The notes under the pieces were generated by a model that was given only the letters and a program-made list of their open reading frames with translations, searched no databases and was not told the origin of the DNA. From Pseudanabaena yagii GIHE-NHR1 (GTDB lineage: Bacteria > Cyanobacteriota > Cyanobacteriia > Pseudanabaenales > Pseudanabaenaceae): a stretch of 64,000 bases of DNA. Location: the NCBI RefSeq assembly GCF_012863495.1, contig NZ_JAAVJL010000001.1, forward strand, positions 682,001 through 746,000, given 5' to 3'. This document shows, in pieces, positions 18,350 to 27,061 of this stretch. Both the position numbers and the translations under genes were made by a program. Every line of letters starts with the position of its first letter. Positions within the stretch are counted from its first letter, which is position 1.

Positions 18350-19749
18350 TGGCTATTCAAGTTTCTGAACAATTGGAAGATCAAGCGGAATTTAAGGGTG
18401 CGTTAAGTACGCGCAGTAAGTTGGCTGTCAATAGCGAACAGTTTGTCGCTCAGGTTGTGGGTTTGCGCTCTGATATTGCCAGTCCTGATCAAGATACTAG
18501 TGATTTTGTGGGTAATCTGCGTCAGTTGGCTAGCGATCGCCTAGTAACCTTATCGTTCCCCACTACTAAAGATGAAGAATGGAAATATACCGATGTTTCC
18601 GCTTTGGGGAGTTTGACTTTTGCCAATCAACCTGAGATCGCTTCCCGTAGTGCTAATCTTGAAGCCCTAATCGCCAATAATATCGCGCCAGAATCTTTAG
18701 GTAATTGTCTGGTATTTGTGAATGGAAAGTATCGTAAGGACTTATCCGATACTAGCGATGTCACGGAAAGCTTGGTCATTGGCACATTAGAATCTCTAGG
18801 CGATCGCATTTTGCCGAAGTTGCGATCGCACCTCGCACAGCATCCCGATGCTAATGATTTTTTTGCGAGTCTCAATACCGCTTGCATGGAAGATGTGGCG
18901 ATAATTCTCGCGCCGAAAAATTTGGTGGTTGAGAATCCTGTGCAATTGCTCTTTATCTCTGCTCCCCAATCAGGCAAAGCAACTTTAATCACCCAACCTC
19001 GTTGTTTGATCATCGCGGAAAGCCATAGCCAATTGACCTTTGTGCAAACCTTTGTGGGTGAGAATCATCACCTCTATTTCACTAATGCAGTAACGGAAGT
19101 TTGGCTAGCGGAAGGCGCTCAGGTCAATCACACCAAGGTGCAAAGACAGGGTAATCAGGCGATTCATATCAACACTACCGCGATCGCTCAAGCTCGCAAT
19201 AGTGTCTATAAAAATCAAGCGATTAGCTTTGGCGCAAAGATTTCCCGTCAAAATTTGATTGTGCATCAAATGGCGGAACAAACGGAAACTTCGCTCACAG
19301 GTTTAGCTTTTATTGATGATGAACAATTAGCCGATACCCATTCTTGCATTGCCCATAATTATCCGCACGGATCGAGCAAGCAACTGCACAAATGTATTGC
19401 CGATGGACGTTCCCATGCGGTCTTTAATGGCAAGATTCAAGTCGCGAAGTTAGCCCAGCAAACAGATTCTGCCCAGCTAAGCCGAAATCTGTTGCTGTCG
19501 GGCAAGGCGCGAGTGGATACCAAACCGCAGTTAGAAATTTTTGCGGATAATGTCAAATGCGCTCACGGTGCAACGGTCAGCCAATTGGATGCCGAAGAAA
19601 TCTTCTATCTCCAAAGTCGGGCGATCGATGCAGAGAGTGCGGCGAAACTTCTGACCTATGCCTTTGCAACGGAAGCAATTTCGCAAATTCCTGTCGTTTC
19701 AATCCAGCGATCGCTCAGTAATTTTGTTCTAGAAAAGACTAAATCTTAA
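18349..19749 (+). CDS. sufD: SufD subunit of the Fe-S assembly complex
   Basis: 466 residues. SufB/SufD-type beta-helix protein: DEEWKYTDVSAL near the N-terminus, VFVNGKY, then LTGLAFIDDEQLADTHSC, HKCIADGRSHAVFNGKI and CAHGATVSQLDAEEIFYLQSRAI. SufD pairs with SufB and helps iron acquisition. It is translationally coupled to sufC. sufS and sufE are not downstream; the next gene, gyrB, is convergent. Confidence 0.95.
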   Translation: MAIQVSEQLEDQAEFKGALSTRSKLAVNSEQFVAQVVGLRSDIASPDQDTSDFVGNLRQLASDRLVTLSFPTTKDEEWKYTDVSALGSLTFANQPEIASRSANLEALIANNIAPESLGNCLVFVNGKYRKDLSDTSDVTESLVIGTLESLGDRILPKLRSHLAQHPDANDFFASLNTACMEDVAIILAPKNLVVENPVQLLFISAPQSGKATLITQPRCLIIAESHSQLTFVQTFVGENHHLYFTNAVTEVWLAEGAQVNHTKVQRQGNQAIHINTTAIAQARNSVYKNQAISFGAKISRQNLIVHQMAEQTETSLTGLAFIDDEQLADTHSCIAHNYPHGSSKQLHKCIADGRSHAVFNGKIQVAKLAQQTDSAQLSRNLLLSGKARVDTKPQLEIFADNVKCAHGATVSQLDAEEIFYLQSRAIDAESAAKLLTYAFATEAISQIPVVSIQRSLSNFVLEKTKS

Positions 19750-19760
19750 GGTGCTTTCTA

Positions 19761-19795
19761 AAGAAAAAAGGCAGCAACGCTGCCTTTTTTCTTTT
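19761..19795. terminator. Bidirectional terminator between sufD and gyrB
   Basis: Stem of about 16 bp (aaagaaaaaaggcagc and complement) with loop aac. A/T runs on both sides can terminate the two convergent genes; its right end abuts the gyrB stop. Confidence 0.85.
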
Positions 19796-22700
19796 AGATA
19801 TCCAGTTCTGCAAGGGCAAGTTTCGAGCCATAGGTCTCGATAAACTCTCGACGTGGTGCAACTTTATCACCCATTAAGATTGTGAAGATCCGATCAGCTT
19901 CGGCAACATCTTCAATGGTGAGACGTTTTAGCGATCGCGTGGCAGGGTTCATGGTTGTTTCCCATAGCTGTTGCGGCATCATTTCACCTAAACCTTTGAA
20001 GCGCTGAATGCTGTAGTTGGCATTAGGCGGGAAAGAAGCTATTAGCTCCTGCAAATCGCGATCGGTATAGCAATAGGTATGGTTTTTACCACGCTCCACC
20101 TTATATAGTGGAGGACAACCGATATAGATAAAGCCGCGATCGAGCAGTTCTCTTTGATAGCGATAGAAGAAGGTCAAGAGCAATGTCCGAATGTGCGCTC
20201 CATCAACGTCCGCATCAGCTAGCAAGATAATTTTGTGATAGCGCAGTTGGGCTTCGTTAAAGTCTTCACCCTTAATACCAAGACCACAGCCTGTAATTAA
20301 GGCTTGGATTTCATTATTTTTGTAGATCTTGCTATCGTCGGCTCGCTCGATATTGAGAACTTTACCGCGCAATGGCAGGATTGCTTGATAATGGCGATCG
20401 CGTCCTTGCTTAGCGCTGTTATGCACAAATACACCACTAGCAAGGGCAAAGTTATGACTATTTGGCACTTCGATATCATAAACATCAATGCGCTCGGTTA
20501 GTTTCTCAATCTTGACAATGCGATGATTGTAATTAGCAACTGCCTCAACTGCAAGGTCAGAATCACCTTCAAAATAGCGATCGCAAAATGTCTCAAACTT
20601 GAGTAGAGATTTATCGCGAGTATCAATGCGATAAGCACGATAAGCATCTAAATCAAGACACCCATTTTCAACTGCAATCTGTTTAAGAGCAGCTAGGGTT
20701 TTGCGGTAATAGGTTTGTTGCAAAGCAGCCTTACGTTTTGCTCTAAAGCTATCTGTCCATTGCTCCTGAGTTTTCACACGTCGCCAATCGATCAGATCAG
20801 GATTTTGCCATTGTTGCTGTGCAATTTCTGATAAGCGTTGTCTTGCTTCAGGATTTTGGGCAAAAAATTCTTTTGTTCTTATAGACTGCTGCTGACGATG
20901 TTCAGGATTATTCCAATATTCTCGCTGAGACCGAGCTAAATGTTGGTGATTTTGTTGTTGATAATCAGGATTGCTTTCATAAAATTCACGCCACTTTGCT
21001 GTCATATAGGCTTTGTAATCAGCATCTTCCCACTGAGCTTTTGCCTGTTGCGAGAGGATTTCTCTGGTTGCAGGTTCTTGCATTCTCTGACTCATGCGAT
21101 CGCGGAATTCTTCAGTAGTTCTTAACTGACGGCACTTTTCAATCACTTCAGGACGATGCAAAGTTTTGGCTGCGTGAATTTGATGCAATTGCAAATGCTC
21201 TGAAGCTGGCAAACGTTTGAGGTTGCTTGGATTGTTATTAAGTTTATTGAAATCAAGATGATGACAATGATCACCATCTTCGACTTGGTAAATACCTTGA
21301 TAACGGTTGTACCAATCTGCAATCATGTGGGTGAATAACCAACCATCAGATTTGGGATTCCATACCATTTCATACCCATCGATGGTGATGCCCTTATCTG
21401 CTTTACTAGAAAGCTTGCGATAGAGAGGCATCAATGAATCATCAGTGGTAAGCTCAGCCGCCGCTTTGTAGGTGCGATCGCGAAGCATGAAAGGATGATC
21501 AGGTGTGCAAATTAGCTGCTCACCATTATCCAAAGTGACGCGAATTACTTCAGTATTTTGCTTAGTAATTCTGGCATTGATAATCCGCTCAACACCAATT
21601 GTGCCATCATTACGAATTGTGTAACAGAAGTTTTGCTTACCAGCCTTTTCTTCTTCTACCAATTGCTTGAAACTAATATTGCGTCCATCAACTAATGCAA
21701 CGAGGGTATCACCATCAAAACAACCTCCTGCGGAGTCTCCCTCAACGATGAAAATCTCAGATTCTTTAGGGTCACGAGAACTACAGTCAGCGAGTTTCCC
21801 TGGTAAAGTGGAAGACTCTAAAGCGGATTTACGTCTAACTAGTTCACGGGCGCGACGCGCTGCCTCCGCCGCATTAAATGCTTGCAGTGCTTTCTCGATA
21901 ATTGAAGTAGCAACCGCAGGATGGAACTCTAGATATTCATTGAGAACTTCACCTACAAAGGAATCGACAATACCGCGTACTTCCGTATTACCTAACTTGG
22001 TTTTAGTTTGTCCCTCAAATTCGGGATCGGTGACTTTAACCGAGATAACCGCAGTTAAGCCTTCACGAACATTTTCGCCAGCAAGATTTGATTCATTCTC
22101 TTTAATCTTCTTCAGTCTGCGTGCTGTGGCATTCATAGTGCGGGTCAGAACAGTCTTCAGACCCTCTAGGTGCGTACCACCATCAATGGTACGAATATTA
22201 TTCGCAAAGCCCAGCACATTGTCATTATAGGAATCAATACACCATTGCAATGCTACTTCAACAGCAACATTATCGCGTTCACCATTGACATAAATAATGT
22301 CAGGATGAATTGGTTCCTTATCACGAGTCATGTAAGCGACATATTCGCGGATGCCACCTTCATAGCAATAGATATCGGTGCGTAGTTCTTCACTGCGGCG
22401 ATCGCAAAACTCGATTTTTACGCCAGCATTAAGATACGCAAGCTCTTTAAGGCGGCTGGCAAGAATATCATATTCAAATTCTGTTTGCGTGGTAAAAATT
22501 TGGGAGTCAGGCTTGAAACGCACCTGTGTACCTCGACGAGGTTTGACTTCTTCACTCTTACTCGCAATTAATTCGGTAACGGGAAAGCCCCTTTCGTAGC
22601 GCTGTTTGTAAACTTTGTCCAGTCGCCATACGGAGACTTCTACCCATTCGGAAAGGGCATTAACTACAGAAATACCAACACCGTGCAAACCACCTGATAC

Positions 22701-23039
22701 CTTGTACCCACCATCACCGAATTTGCCCCCTGCATGGAGAACGGTTAATACAGTTTCAAGGGCAGATTTACCAGTTTTGGGGTGGGTGTCGGTGGGAATA
22801 CCACGACCATTGTCTGACACGCATACAGATCCATCGGGCATTAGCTCAACTAAGATATGATCGCAATGTCCTGCAAGGGCTTCATCAACGCTATTATCAA
22901 CAACTTCAAATACTAGATGATGTAATCCTTTAGGTCCCGTTGAACCGATATACATCCCAGGTCGCTTACGAACTGCTTCTAGACCTTCTAATACTTGGAT
23001 CTGATTGGCATTATAAGTTTCTGTAACGATCTCAGGCAT
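19794..23039 (-). CDS. gyrB: DNA gyrase subunit B precursor containing an intein
   Basis: 1081 residues from the ATG at 23039 (MPEIVTETY, VLEGLEAVRKRPGMYIG), four codons inside a longer TTG frame. ATPase (GHKL) motifs VVDNSVDEALAG, DNGRGIPTD and GGLHGVG are followed by the transducer and the TOPRIM domain (FIVEGDSAGG, LLADADVDGAHI), then the C-terminal GyrA-contact part. A 435-residue intein interrupts the TOPRIM domain between GDSAGG and SAKQGRDR. After splicing, GyrB would be 646 residues, normal for cyanobacteria. It introduces negative supercoils together with GyrA, which is not in view. Confidence 0.97.
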   Translation of the reverse strand: MPEIVTETYNANQIQVLEGLEAVRKRPGMYIGSTGPKGLHHLVFEVVDNSVDEALAGHCDHILVELMPDGSVCVSDNGRGIPTDTHPKTGKSALETVLTVLHAGGKFGDGGYKVSGGLHGVGISVVNALSEWVEVSVWRLDKVYKQRYERGFPVTELIASKSEEVKPRRGTQVRFKPDSQIFTTQTEFEYDILASRLKELAYLNAGVKIEFCDRRSEELRTDIYCYEGGIREYVAYMTRDKEPIHPDIIYVNGERDNVAVEVALQWCIDSYNDNVLGFANNIRTIDGGTHLEGLKTVLTRTMNATARRLKKIKENESNLAGENVREGLTAVISVKVTDPEFEGQTKTKLGNTEVRGIVDSFVGEVLNEYLEFHPAVATSIIEKALQAFNAAEAARRARELVRRKSALESSTLPGKLADCSSRDPKESEIFIVEGDSAGGCFDGDTLVALVDGRNISFKQLVEEEKAGKQNFCYTIRNDGTIGVERIINARITKQNTEVIRVTLDNGEQLICTPDHPFMLRDRTYKAAAELTTDDSLMPLYRKLSSKADKGITIDGYEMVWNPKSDGWLFTHMIADWYNRYQGIYQVEDGDHCHHLDFNKLNNNPSNLKRLPASEHLQLHQIHAAKTLHRPEVIEKCRQLRTTEEFRDRMSQRMQEPATREILSQQAKAQWEDADYKAYMTAKWREFYESNPDYQQQNHQHLARSQREYWNNPEHRQQQSIRTKEFFAQNPEARQRLSEIAQQQWQNPDLIDWRRVKTQEQWTDSFRAKRKAALQQTYYRKTLAALKQIAVENGCLDLDAYRAYRIDTRDKSLLKFETFCDRYFEGDSDLAVEAVANYNHRIVKIEKLTERIDVYDIEVPNSHNFALASGVFVHNSAKQGRDRHYQAILPLRGKVLNIERADDSKIYKNNEIQALITGCGLGIKGEDFNEAQLRYHKIILLADADVDGAHIRTLLLTFFYRYQRELLDRGFIYIGCPPLYKVERGKNHTYCYTDRDLQELIASFPPNANYSIQRFKGLGEMMPQQLWETTMNPATRSLKRLTIEDVAEADRIFTILMGDKVAPRREFIETYGSKLALAELDI
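20418..21722 (-). other. GyrB intein with HNH homing endonuclease domain
   Basis: Begins with Cys (CFDGDTLVALVDG) at precursor residue 440 and ends VFVHN before Ser, the Cys1/His-Asn/Ser+1 pattern needed for splicing. Block B is seen as TPDHPFML. The centre has an HNH motif (DHCHHLDFNKLNNNPSNLKR) and a stretch of repeated WxxPxxRQ-type DNA-binding helices. At 435 residues and inserted after GDSAGG, it matches in size and site the known Synechocystis GyrB intein. All splicing residues are present, so splicing should be active; the endonuclease looks intact. Confidence 0.93.
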
Positions 23040-23435
23040 GAAGGTAAACAACTCCAGAAATTATGTCGTCTTCAAGGGTGCTTTAAAGAAAAACTTTACA
23101 AGCGCTCTTGATAGTGTTTTAGGGTGTTTTTTGAGTCAAGATTAAAAAACACTCTGCCATTATAGCTTAAAAGCCTTACAGATATGTCGAGACCATCTCA
23201 GAATAAGTTTTTATGTACCTCCATTAATCGCGTAAAAAACCGTGAGTTCGATATAGCTATTTGCACTATGAGAAGCACAACGCAAATAGCGAAAAATGGT
23301 AAGAAGCACTAAGTGCTTCTTACCATTTTTCGCTATTTGTTTAACTGACGTTGAAAAATACGAGTTCGGAATAACTTAAAAAGCCTTGCTAAACAAAGCT
23401 TTTACAAAAAGTCTTTAATGCTGGAAATGTAAATC
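23040..23435. repeat. gyrB upstream region: repeat family C copy with a 28-bp hairpin
   Basis: No gene seen. The perfect hairpin at 23283-23339 has 28-bp arms (caaatagcgaaaaatggtaa...) and a one-base loop. It is flanked, on the minus strand, by aacgtcagtt (23352 to 23343) and cgaactcac (23250 to 23242), the conserved ends of a dispersed element also found at 53161-53304 and 60107-60239. The gyrB promoter should lie in 23040-23200 but I could not assign boxes with confidence. Confidence 0.7.
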
Positions 23436-23792
23436 CTAATGATCTGTGCAAGCCCATACCTGAATTGCACAGCTATCATTGCCACAGTAACCAAGAGCAT
23501 TGTTTTTAGCAGTTGTTTCGTCTGTAGCCGCCGCCCATCCAAAATAGCCACCACCTTTAGCAACGGCAGCACAGCCATTACTAAAAGTAACTACTTCTGT
23601 ACAACTACCTTCACAAGCAGAAAGTGCGTATTGTTTTGCGCCCTCTGCACTATCAAAGTTATAAGCCCAGCCATAGGCTCCATTGGGACCAGTGGCGACT
23701 GCTCCATATTGGCTACCAGCGATCGCTGCTCCAATCCCAAAGCCTTCAACCAAAAGAAAGGTGGCGGCAATAAATCCTAGATACTTTTTCAT
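23436..23792 (-). CDS. Secreted DUF4189 protein
   Basis: 118 residues. A signal peptide (MKKYLGFIAATFLLVEGFGIGAAIAG) precedes a DUF4189-like domain with YGAVATGPNGAYGWAYN, paired cysteines (SACEGSC, NGCAAVAKG, GYCGNDSCAIQVWACTDH). The family is exported and of unknown function. It is the second of two tandem paralogues on the minus strand; the signal peptides are almost identical to each other while the mature parts have diverged. Confidence 0.75.
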   Translation of the reverse strand: MKKYLGFIAATFLLVEGFGIGAAIAGSQYGAVATGPNGAYGWAYNFDSAEGAKQYALSACEGSCTEVVTFSNGCAAVAKGGGYFGWAAATDETTAKNNALGYCGNDSCAIQVWACTDH

Positions 23793-23858
23793 GGTTTTCC
23801 TAATAGTCTAAATAAGTTAATCATTCCCTAAATGTCTGGATATATAGCACCCCAAAAT

Positions 23859-23948
23859 GGTTTAAGCGCACCCCAAAGGGGTGTGCTTAAACAAACCTAA
23901 AAAACTGCAAACCTTAAGAAGCTTACAAAGTATGCTTCTTAAGGTTTG
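23859..23948. repeat. Two hairpins between DUF4189 paralogues
   Basis: The first (about 23859-23896) has arms ggtttaagcgcacccc / ggggtgtgcttaaac-caaacc. The second (about 23909-23948) has arms aaaccttaagaagc / gcttcttaaggttt. The first belongs to the same family as 55729-55771: both carry caaacctaaaaa after the stem and cgcacccc in it. Confidence 0.7.
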
Positions 23949-23958
23949 ATTTGCATTT

Positions 23959-24324
23959 TTAACGATCTGTGCAAGCCCAAGCGACAACTTGACAGTTAGA
24001 GCCGCCGTAATCATAACAACTAGCTACAGCATTATTTTGAGCCGCAGTTTTACTGACATTCCAAGCCCAACCAGTTGCACCATCACCTTTAGCTACGGCT
24101 CCACAAGCATTCGCAAACCAAACTTGAACTGAGCAAGTACCGCCACATTCATAAAGGGCAGCATTTTCTGCGTCTTCTCTAGTGTCATAGTTATAGGAAT
24201 AGCCATAAGCGCCATTGGCTCCAGTGGCTACCGCCCCATACTTGTCGCCAGCCATTGCTGCACCAACACCAAATCCCTCAACTAAAAGAAATGTGGCTGC
24301 AATAAATCCTAGATACTTTTTCAT
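23959..24324 (-). CDS. Secreted DUF4189 protein, paralogue
   Basis: 121 residues from the ATG at 24324, which has a ggagagc site just upstream; the frame extends 10 codons further but without support. The signal peptide MKKYLGFIAATFLLVEGFG is identical to that of the neighbour at 23792. The mature part has the same Cys pattern (YECGGTCSVQVW, NACGAVAKGDGATGWAW, GGSNCQVVAWACTDR). A recent tandem duplication with divergence of the exported part is likely. Confidence 0.75.
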   Translation of the reverse strand: MKKYLGFIAATFLLVEGFGVGAAMAGDKYGAVATGANGAYGYSYNYDTREDAENAALYECGGTCSVQVWFANACGAVAKGDGATGWAWNVSKTAAQNNAVASCYDYGGSNCQVVAWACTDR

Positions 24325-24551
24325 ATGCTCTCCAAAATTATTGAGAATAAACACTATCTAACTTAGAGTTCGGCAATTTAATAGGGTTTAGCAGTACAAC
24401 CAAGAAATCATTGTTTTGCAGCATGGCAAAGCATTTCTACAGAACCATTGTTCTTTAGTTAAAACTGATCCCCTATGCGACGTATCGTTCATCCCTATAG
24501 CAACACAATACTAAGATTTTTTTATTCACTCTAGTAAATTACCTAGATTTT

Positions 24552-24592
24552 TTAAGAGGTAATTCTCAAACAATATGAAAATTACCTCTTAA
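24552..24592 (-). terminator. Hairpin after the IS110-type gene
   Basis: aagaggtaatt...aattacctctt arms with a 15-base loop, immediately downstream of the minus-strand transposase stop and followed on that strand by a T-rich run (aaaaaatctagg read on the other strand). It may mark the left edge of the phage-like element. Confidence 0.6.
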
Positions 24593-24593
24593 T

Positions 24594-25754
24594 TTATTCC
24601 AGTATATCTACTAGGTCTTTAAATAATAGTTTAGTAGCTTTAGCGATCGCAGTCATTCTTATAAGTCTAATTGGTCTACCTCCTTGTTTCATATCGTCCA
24701 CGATTCTGCCTATTGTTTCCCCGATATCATTTTTCGGTCTGTATTTTATCGGCTCAATCCTCGTAAATAACCACTGCCATAGAGCAACTCGGCATACATC
24801 AGATCCGCCAACAATTTTTTTACTCTCCTTGTCACCAGAGCTTCTTTCAGTAGGAGCACAACCAAGAGCTTTAGTAAACCGTCTCAAGCTGATATGACGC
24901 TTAATACGTTTATCCTTTTTCCTGCGAGACTTGCCCCATTGAATAATAGGTTTACCATCATCATCGAGGAAACTTTCAATCGGGAAAATCTGACTTAAAA
25001 GAATAGCTTGAACCCTTCGACCAAATCCCCACTTATCAAACACCTGACGATATTTAATAAACCTAGAATCAGCCATTAACTCTTCAAGTTCCGCCTCAAT
25101 TTCTCTCTCTTCAGCCCAAATATCAATCAGGCGTTTAGCATGACGGTGTGTACTGGTTTCAATACCTAGACCTACAGTTTCGCTGTAAATCCTGTCGTAT
25201 CTCTTGCTTTCCTTTTCCAGTGCTAACCATTCCCACATCACTACACCTTGACTCATAGCAACCTCTGGGAATTGCCAAGCAAGATCTTGCCGAATTCGGT
25301 TAATGATAGGACTTTGCACTCTCGCAAGATGTCCTAATCTCAGCACCTTTTCTCTAATCTTTGCAGATACTTGGTCCCGGTCTTGTAGAAATCTACGAGG
25401 TTGATCGTGATAGTCCCACCAATAGCAAGCAAGAGCAAAGGCATCAGATTCATCTGATTTATCAGGCATATCTAGATGTTCCCGATGTCTGGCTAACTTG
25501 TTATGTGAAACAAGCATTACACGACATCCAGCTCTAACTAGATGAGTTCCCCACAACTTAGAGTAATTAACTCCAGTGGGTTCCATGACTGCTATATCAG
25601 GCTTTAGGTCTAATAAAGTTTTTAGACCAGTAACATCAGCTTTGCAATTAAAGAACTCAGTCTTAAATAAAAATTGTCGAGGTTCATTTGGACGCTCTGT
25701 AAGAAGGCAAGCGACAACGCTACCCTTGCAGATATCAATCCCAAGAATACGCAT
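24594..25754 (-). CDS. IS110-family DEDD transposase, probable phage integrase
   Basis: 386 residues. The RuvC-like N-terminus (ILGIDICKGSVVACLL, MEPTGVNYSKLWG, SHNKLARHREHLDMPDKSDESDAFALA) supplies the DEDD acidic residues. The C-terminus has GCAPTERSSGDKES, the Tnp_20 region where a serine is the nucleophile in IS110 recombinases. In Neisseria, filamentous prophages use Piv/IS110-like recombinases to integrate, so this gene fits as the integrase of the adjacent inovirus. The sequence between the two domains is longer than in typical IS110 members and very charged. The alternative is an independent IS110 element at the prophage edge. Confidence 0.8.
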   Translation of the reverse strand: MRILGIDICKGSVVACLLTERPNEPRQFLFKTEFFNCKADVTGLKTLLDLKPDIAVMEPTGVNYSKLWGTHLVRAGCRVMLVSHNKLARHREHLDMPDKSDESDAFALACYWWDYHDQPRRFLQDRDQVSAKIREKVLRLGHLARVQSPIINRIRQDLAWQFPEVAMSQGVVMWEWLALEKESKRYDRIYSETVGLGIETSTHRHAKRLIDIWAEEREIEAELEELMADSRFIKYRQVFDKWGFGRRVQAILLSQIFPIESFLDDDGKPIIQWGKSRRKKDKRIKRHISLRRFTKALGCAPTERSSGDKESKKIVGGSDVCRVALWQWLFTRIEPIKYRPKNDIGETIGRIVDDMKQGGRPIRLIRMTAIAKATKLLFKDLVDILE

Positions 25755-26003
25755 AAAGATATTCCATTGTGGCTAAGTGTTTAAATTCCAATCCCTTACG
25801 GGCAGGTTTAAGAATCACCCTAGAACCCTCACTACATCGGGGTTCGATTCACTCAATCTAAACCGAAATAAGGCTAACGGGGTCTTTGAATAAAATTAAG
25901 CTTTGAGGCTTGTTTCTTCCCCTAGACCCTCATCTACCTGCTGATGCTTTGGACACATCAGCATACTGCCTAGTTAAGAACTAGACAGGTGCTGATTAGT
26001 CAT
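25755..26003 (-). ncRNA. Structured non-coding stretch upstream of the IS110-type gene, possible bridge RNA
   Basis: 249 bases without a gene. On the minus strand it contains hairpins ctgtctagttcttaactaggcag (partly) and gctgatg...catcagc, then a loop-rich part down to the transposase start. IS110-group elements encode a bridge RNA in exactly this position, 5' of the transposase. Position and fold are suggestive only; I cannot show target or donor loops from one copy. It may simply hold the terminator of the zinc-finger gene and the transposase promoter. Confidence 0.3.
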
Positions 26004-26639
26004 TTAGAAAGGTATACCGCCTTTTTCTTCTACCTCTGCTATATACTCTTCCATTAACTCTTCAAACTCATCACTATCAACTAGCTCTTCTACATCATGA
26101 TCTAATGTTCCTGTGCCTCCGCACATATCACATTTTCTCAATTCGTGAAAGCTTTCAAGTTCACCATTTCCATGACATCTAGGACAGAGGCTCATTTTAT
26201 CCTCTTCATCATCAACTAGCTCTTCGAGATTATCCTCCTCATCCTTTAACTCTTGGCTTACTATATAGTCTTCACTCAGTACACCGCTTCCATCACATTT
26301 AGGACATTCCCAGTCTTCTGTATCATCAGTTGACTCAATGTATCCACTTCCTTGACACATATCACATGCATACATCATTGGGTCATCAAAACCAATAGGT
26401 TTAAATACACTGTTTGGATAATCAGGATAATCCTCTATCATCTCTTCAACTACTTCACTAGTTAGTGGTTTTTTGCTAGGAAATTTTCCTTTTTCCTCAT
26501 CCCTTACAATCTCTGCAATTTCAGAGATTCGATTGAAGATACCATCCCAAACATCTCTAAGTTCAGACTCAGACAACTTGAAGGCATCAATAAGATGTAG
26601 TAAAGCTCTAGACCGTTCATTGATTAGGAACTCAGCCAT
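26004..26639 (-). CDS. Stand-alone DnaJ-type zinc-finger protein
   Basis: 211 residues. Four CxxCxGxG-type repeats, CDMCQGSGY, CPKCDGSG, CPRCHGNGE and CDMCGGTG, are spaced as in the zinc-binding cysteine-rich domain of DnaJ, but there is no J domain or C-terminal substrate domain. The regions around them are strongly acidic (EEDNLEELVDDEEDKM; ELVDSDEFEELMEEYIAEVEEK). The first 40 residues are helical. It is downstream of a 62-residue gene by two bases, so they form an operon. Zinc binding is a firm inference; the role in the phage is unknown. Confidence 0.7.
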   Translation of the reverse strand: MAEFLINERSRALLHLIDAFKLSESELRDVWDGIFNRISEIAEIVRDEEKGKFPSKKPLTSEVVEEMIEDYPDYPNSVFKPIGFDDPMMYACDMCQGSGYIESTDDTEDWECPKCDGSGVLSEDYIVSQELKDEEDNLEELVDDEEDKMSLCPRCHGNGELESFHELRKCDMCGGTGTLDHDVEELVDSDEFEELMEEYIAEVEEKGGIPF

Positions 26640-26641
26640 GA

Positions 26642-26830
26642 TTAATTCACCTCGTAAATAATTCCTGCTACTGGTTTGGATGGTGCACTGAAAGAGTCAT
26701 CAATCTGGCTAAGTAAAGCCTTTGCAATCTTCAACTTGTGAATAGCGGGAAGATTTTCGAGCCAATTTTCGACATCTTCAGGCATAGGCTTGATGCGAGA
26801 ACTGTAGTAATAGCTGATCGGTTTTGTCAT
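26642..26830 (-). CDS. Small phage protein, unknown
   Basis: 62 residues, basic N-terminus (MTKPISYYYSSRIKPMPEDVENWLENLPAIHKLKIAKALLSQIDD). First gene of the leftward operon with the zinc-finger gene, with aactacctc-type spacing upstream. No family recognised. A helical middle with Lys/Leu periodicity suggests a small protein-binding or DNA-binding factor, but this is only a guess from composition. Confidence 0.55.
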   Translation of the reverse strand: MTKPISYYYSSRIKPMPEDVENWLENLPAIHKLKIAKALLSQIDDSFSAPSKPVAGIIYEVN

Positions 26831-27061
26831 AACTACCTCAATTTTTAGTTAGAAGCCAATGTCTCAAAATCAACAGCTACCTACGGTGTAGGGAGTCTCT
26901 AGCCTGTGGTGATGTATATGCGACAATTGGCTTAATACAACTGGGGCGGCGTTTAACTAAATATGGTTAAGCGCTGCTTTTCGTTTGTTGAATTTAGTGT
27001 AAATCAATTTGTGCAAAAAACACAATCATTTTGTACAAAGTAATATTTTGTTTGTATAATA
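26831..27061. promoter_or_regulatory. Divergent early control region with operator-like dyads
   Basis: The palindrome tttgtacaaa (27030-27039) and the dyad ttgtg-N7-cacaa (27009-27025) lie before a strong promoter: -35 ttgtac (27031-27036), an 18-base spacer and -10 tataat (27055-27060). The tataat ends one base before the ATG at 27062, so transcription should begin inside the first codons of that frame. An outer dyad agccaatgtc / gacaattggct (about 26852-26933) may control the leftward operon. The layout resembles a phage repressor switch. Confidence 0.6.

Noticed and set aside
21661..22860. Long plus-strand frames opposite gyrB
   Set aside because: Shadow frames of a strongly conserved gene; no upstream sites.
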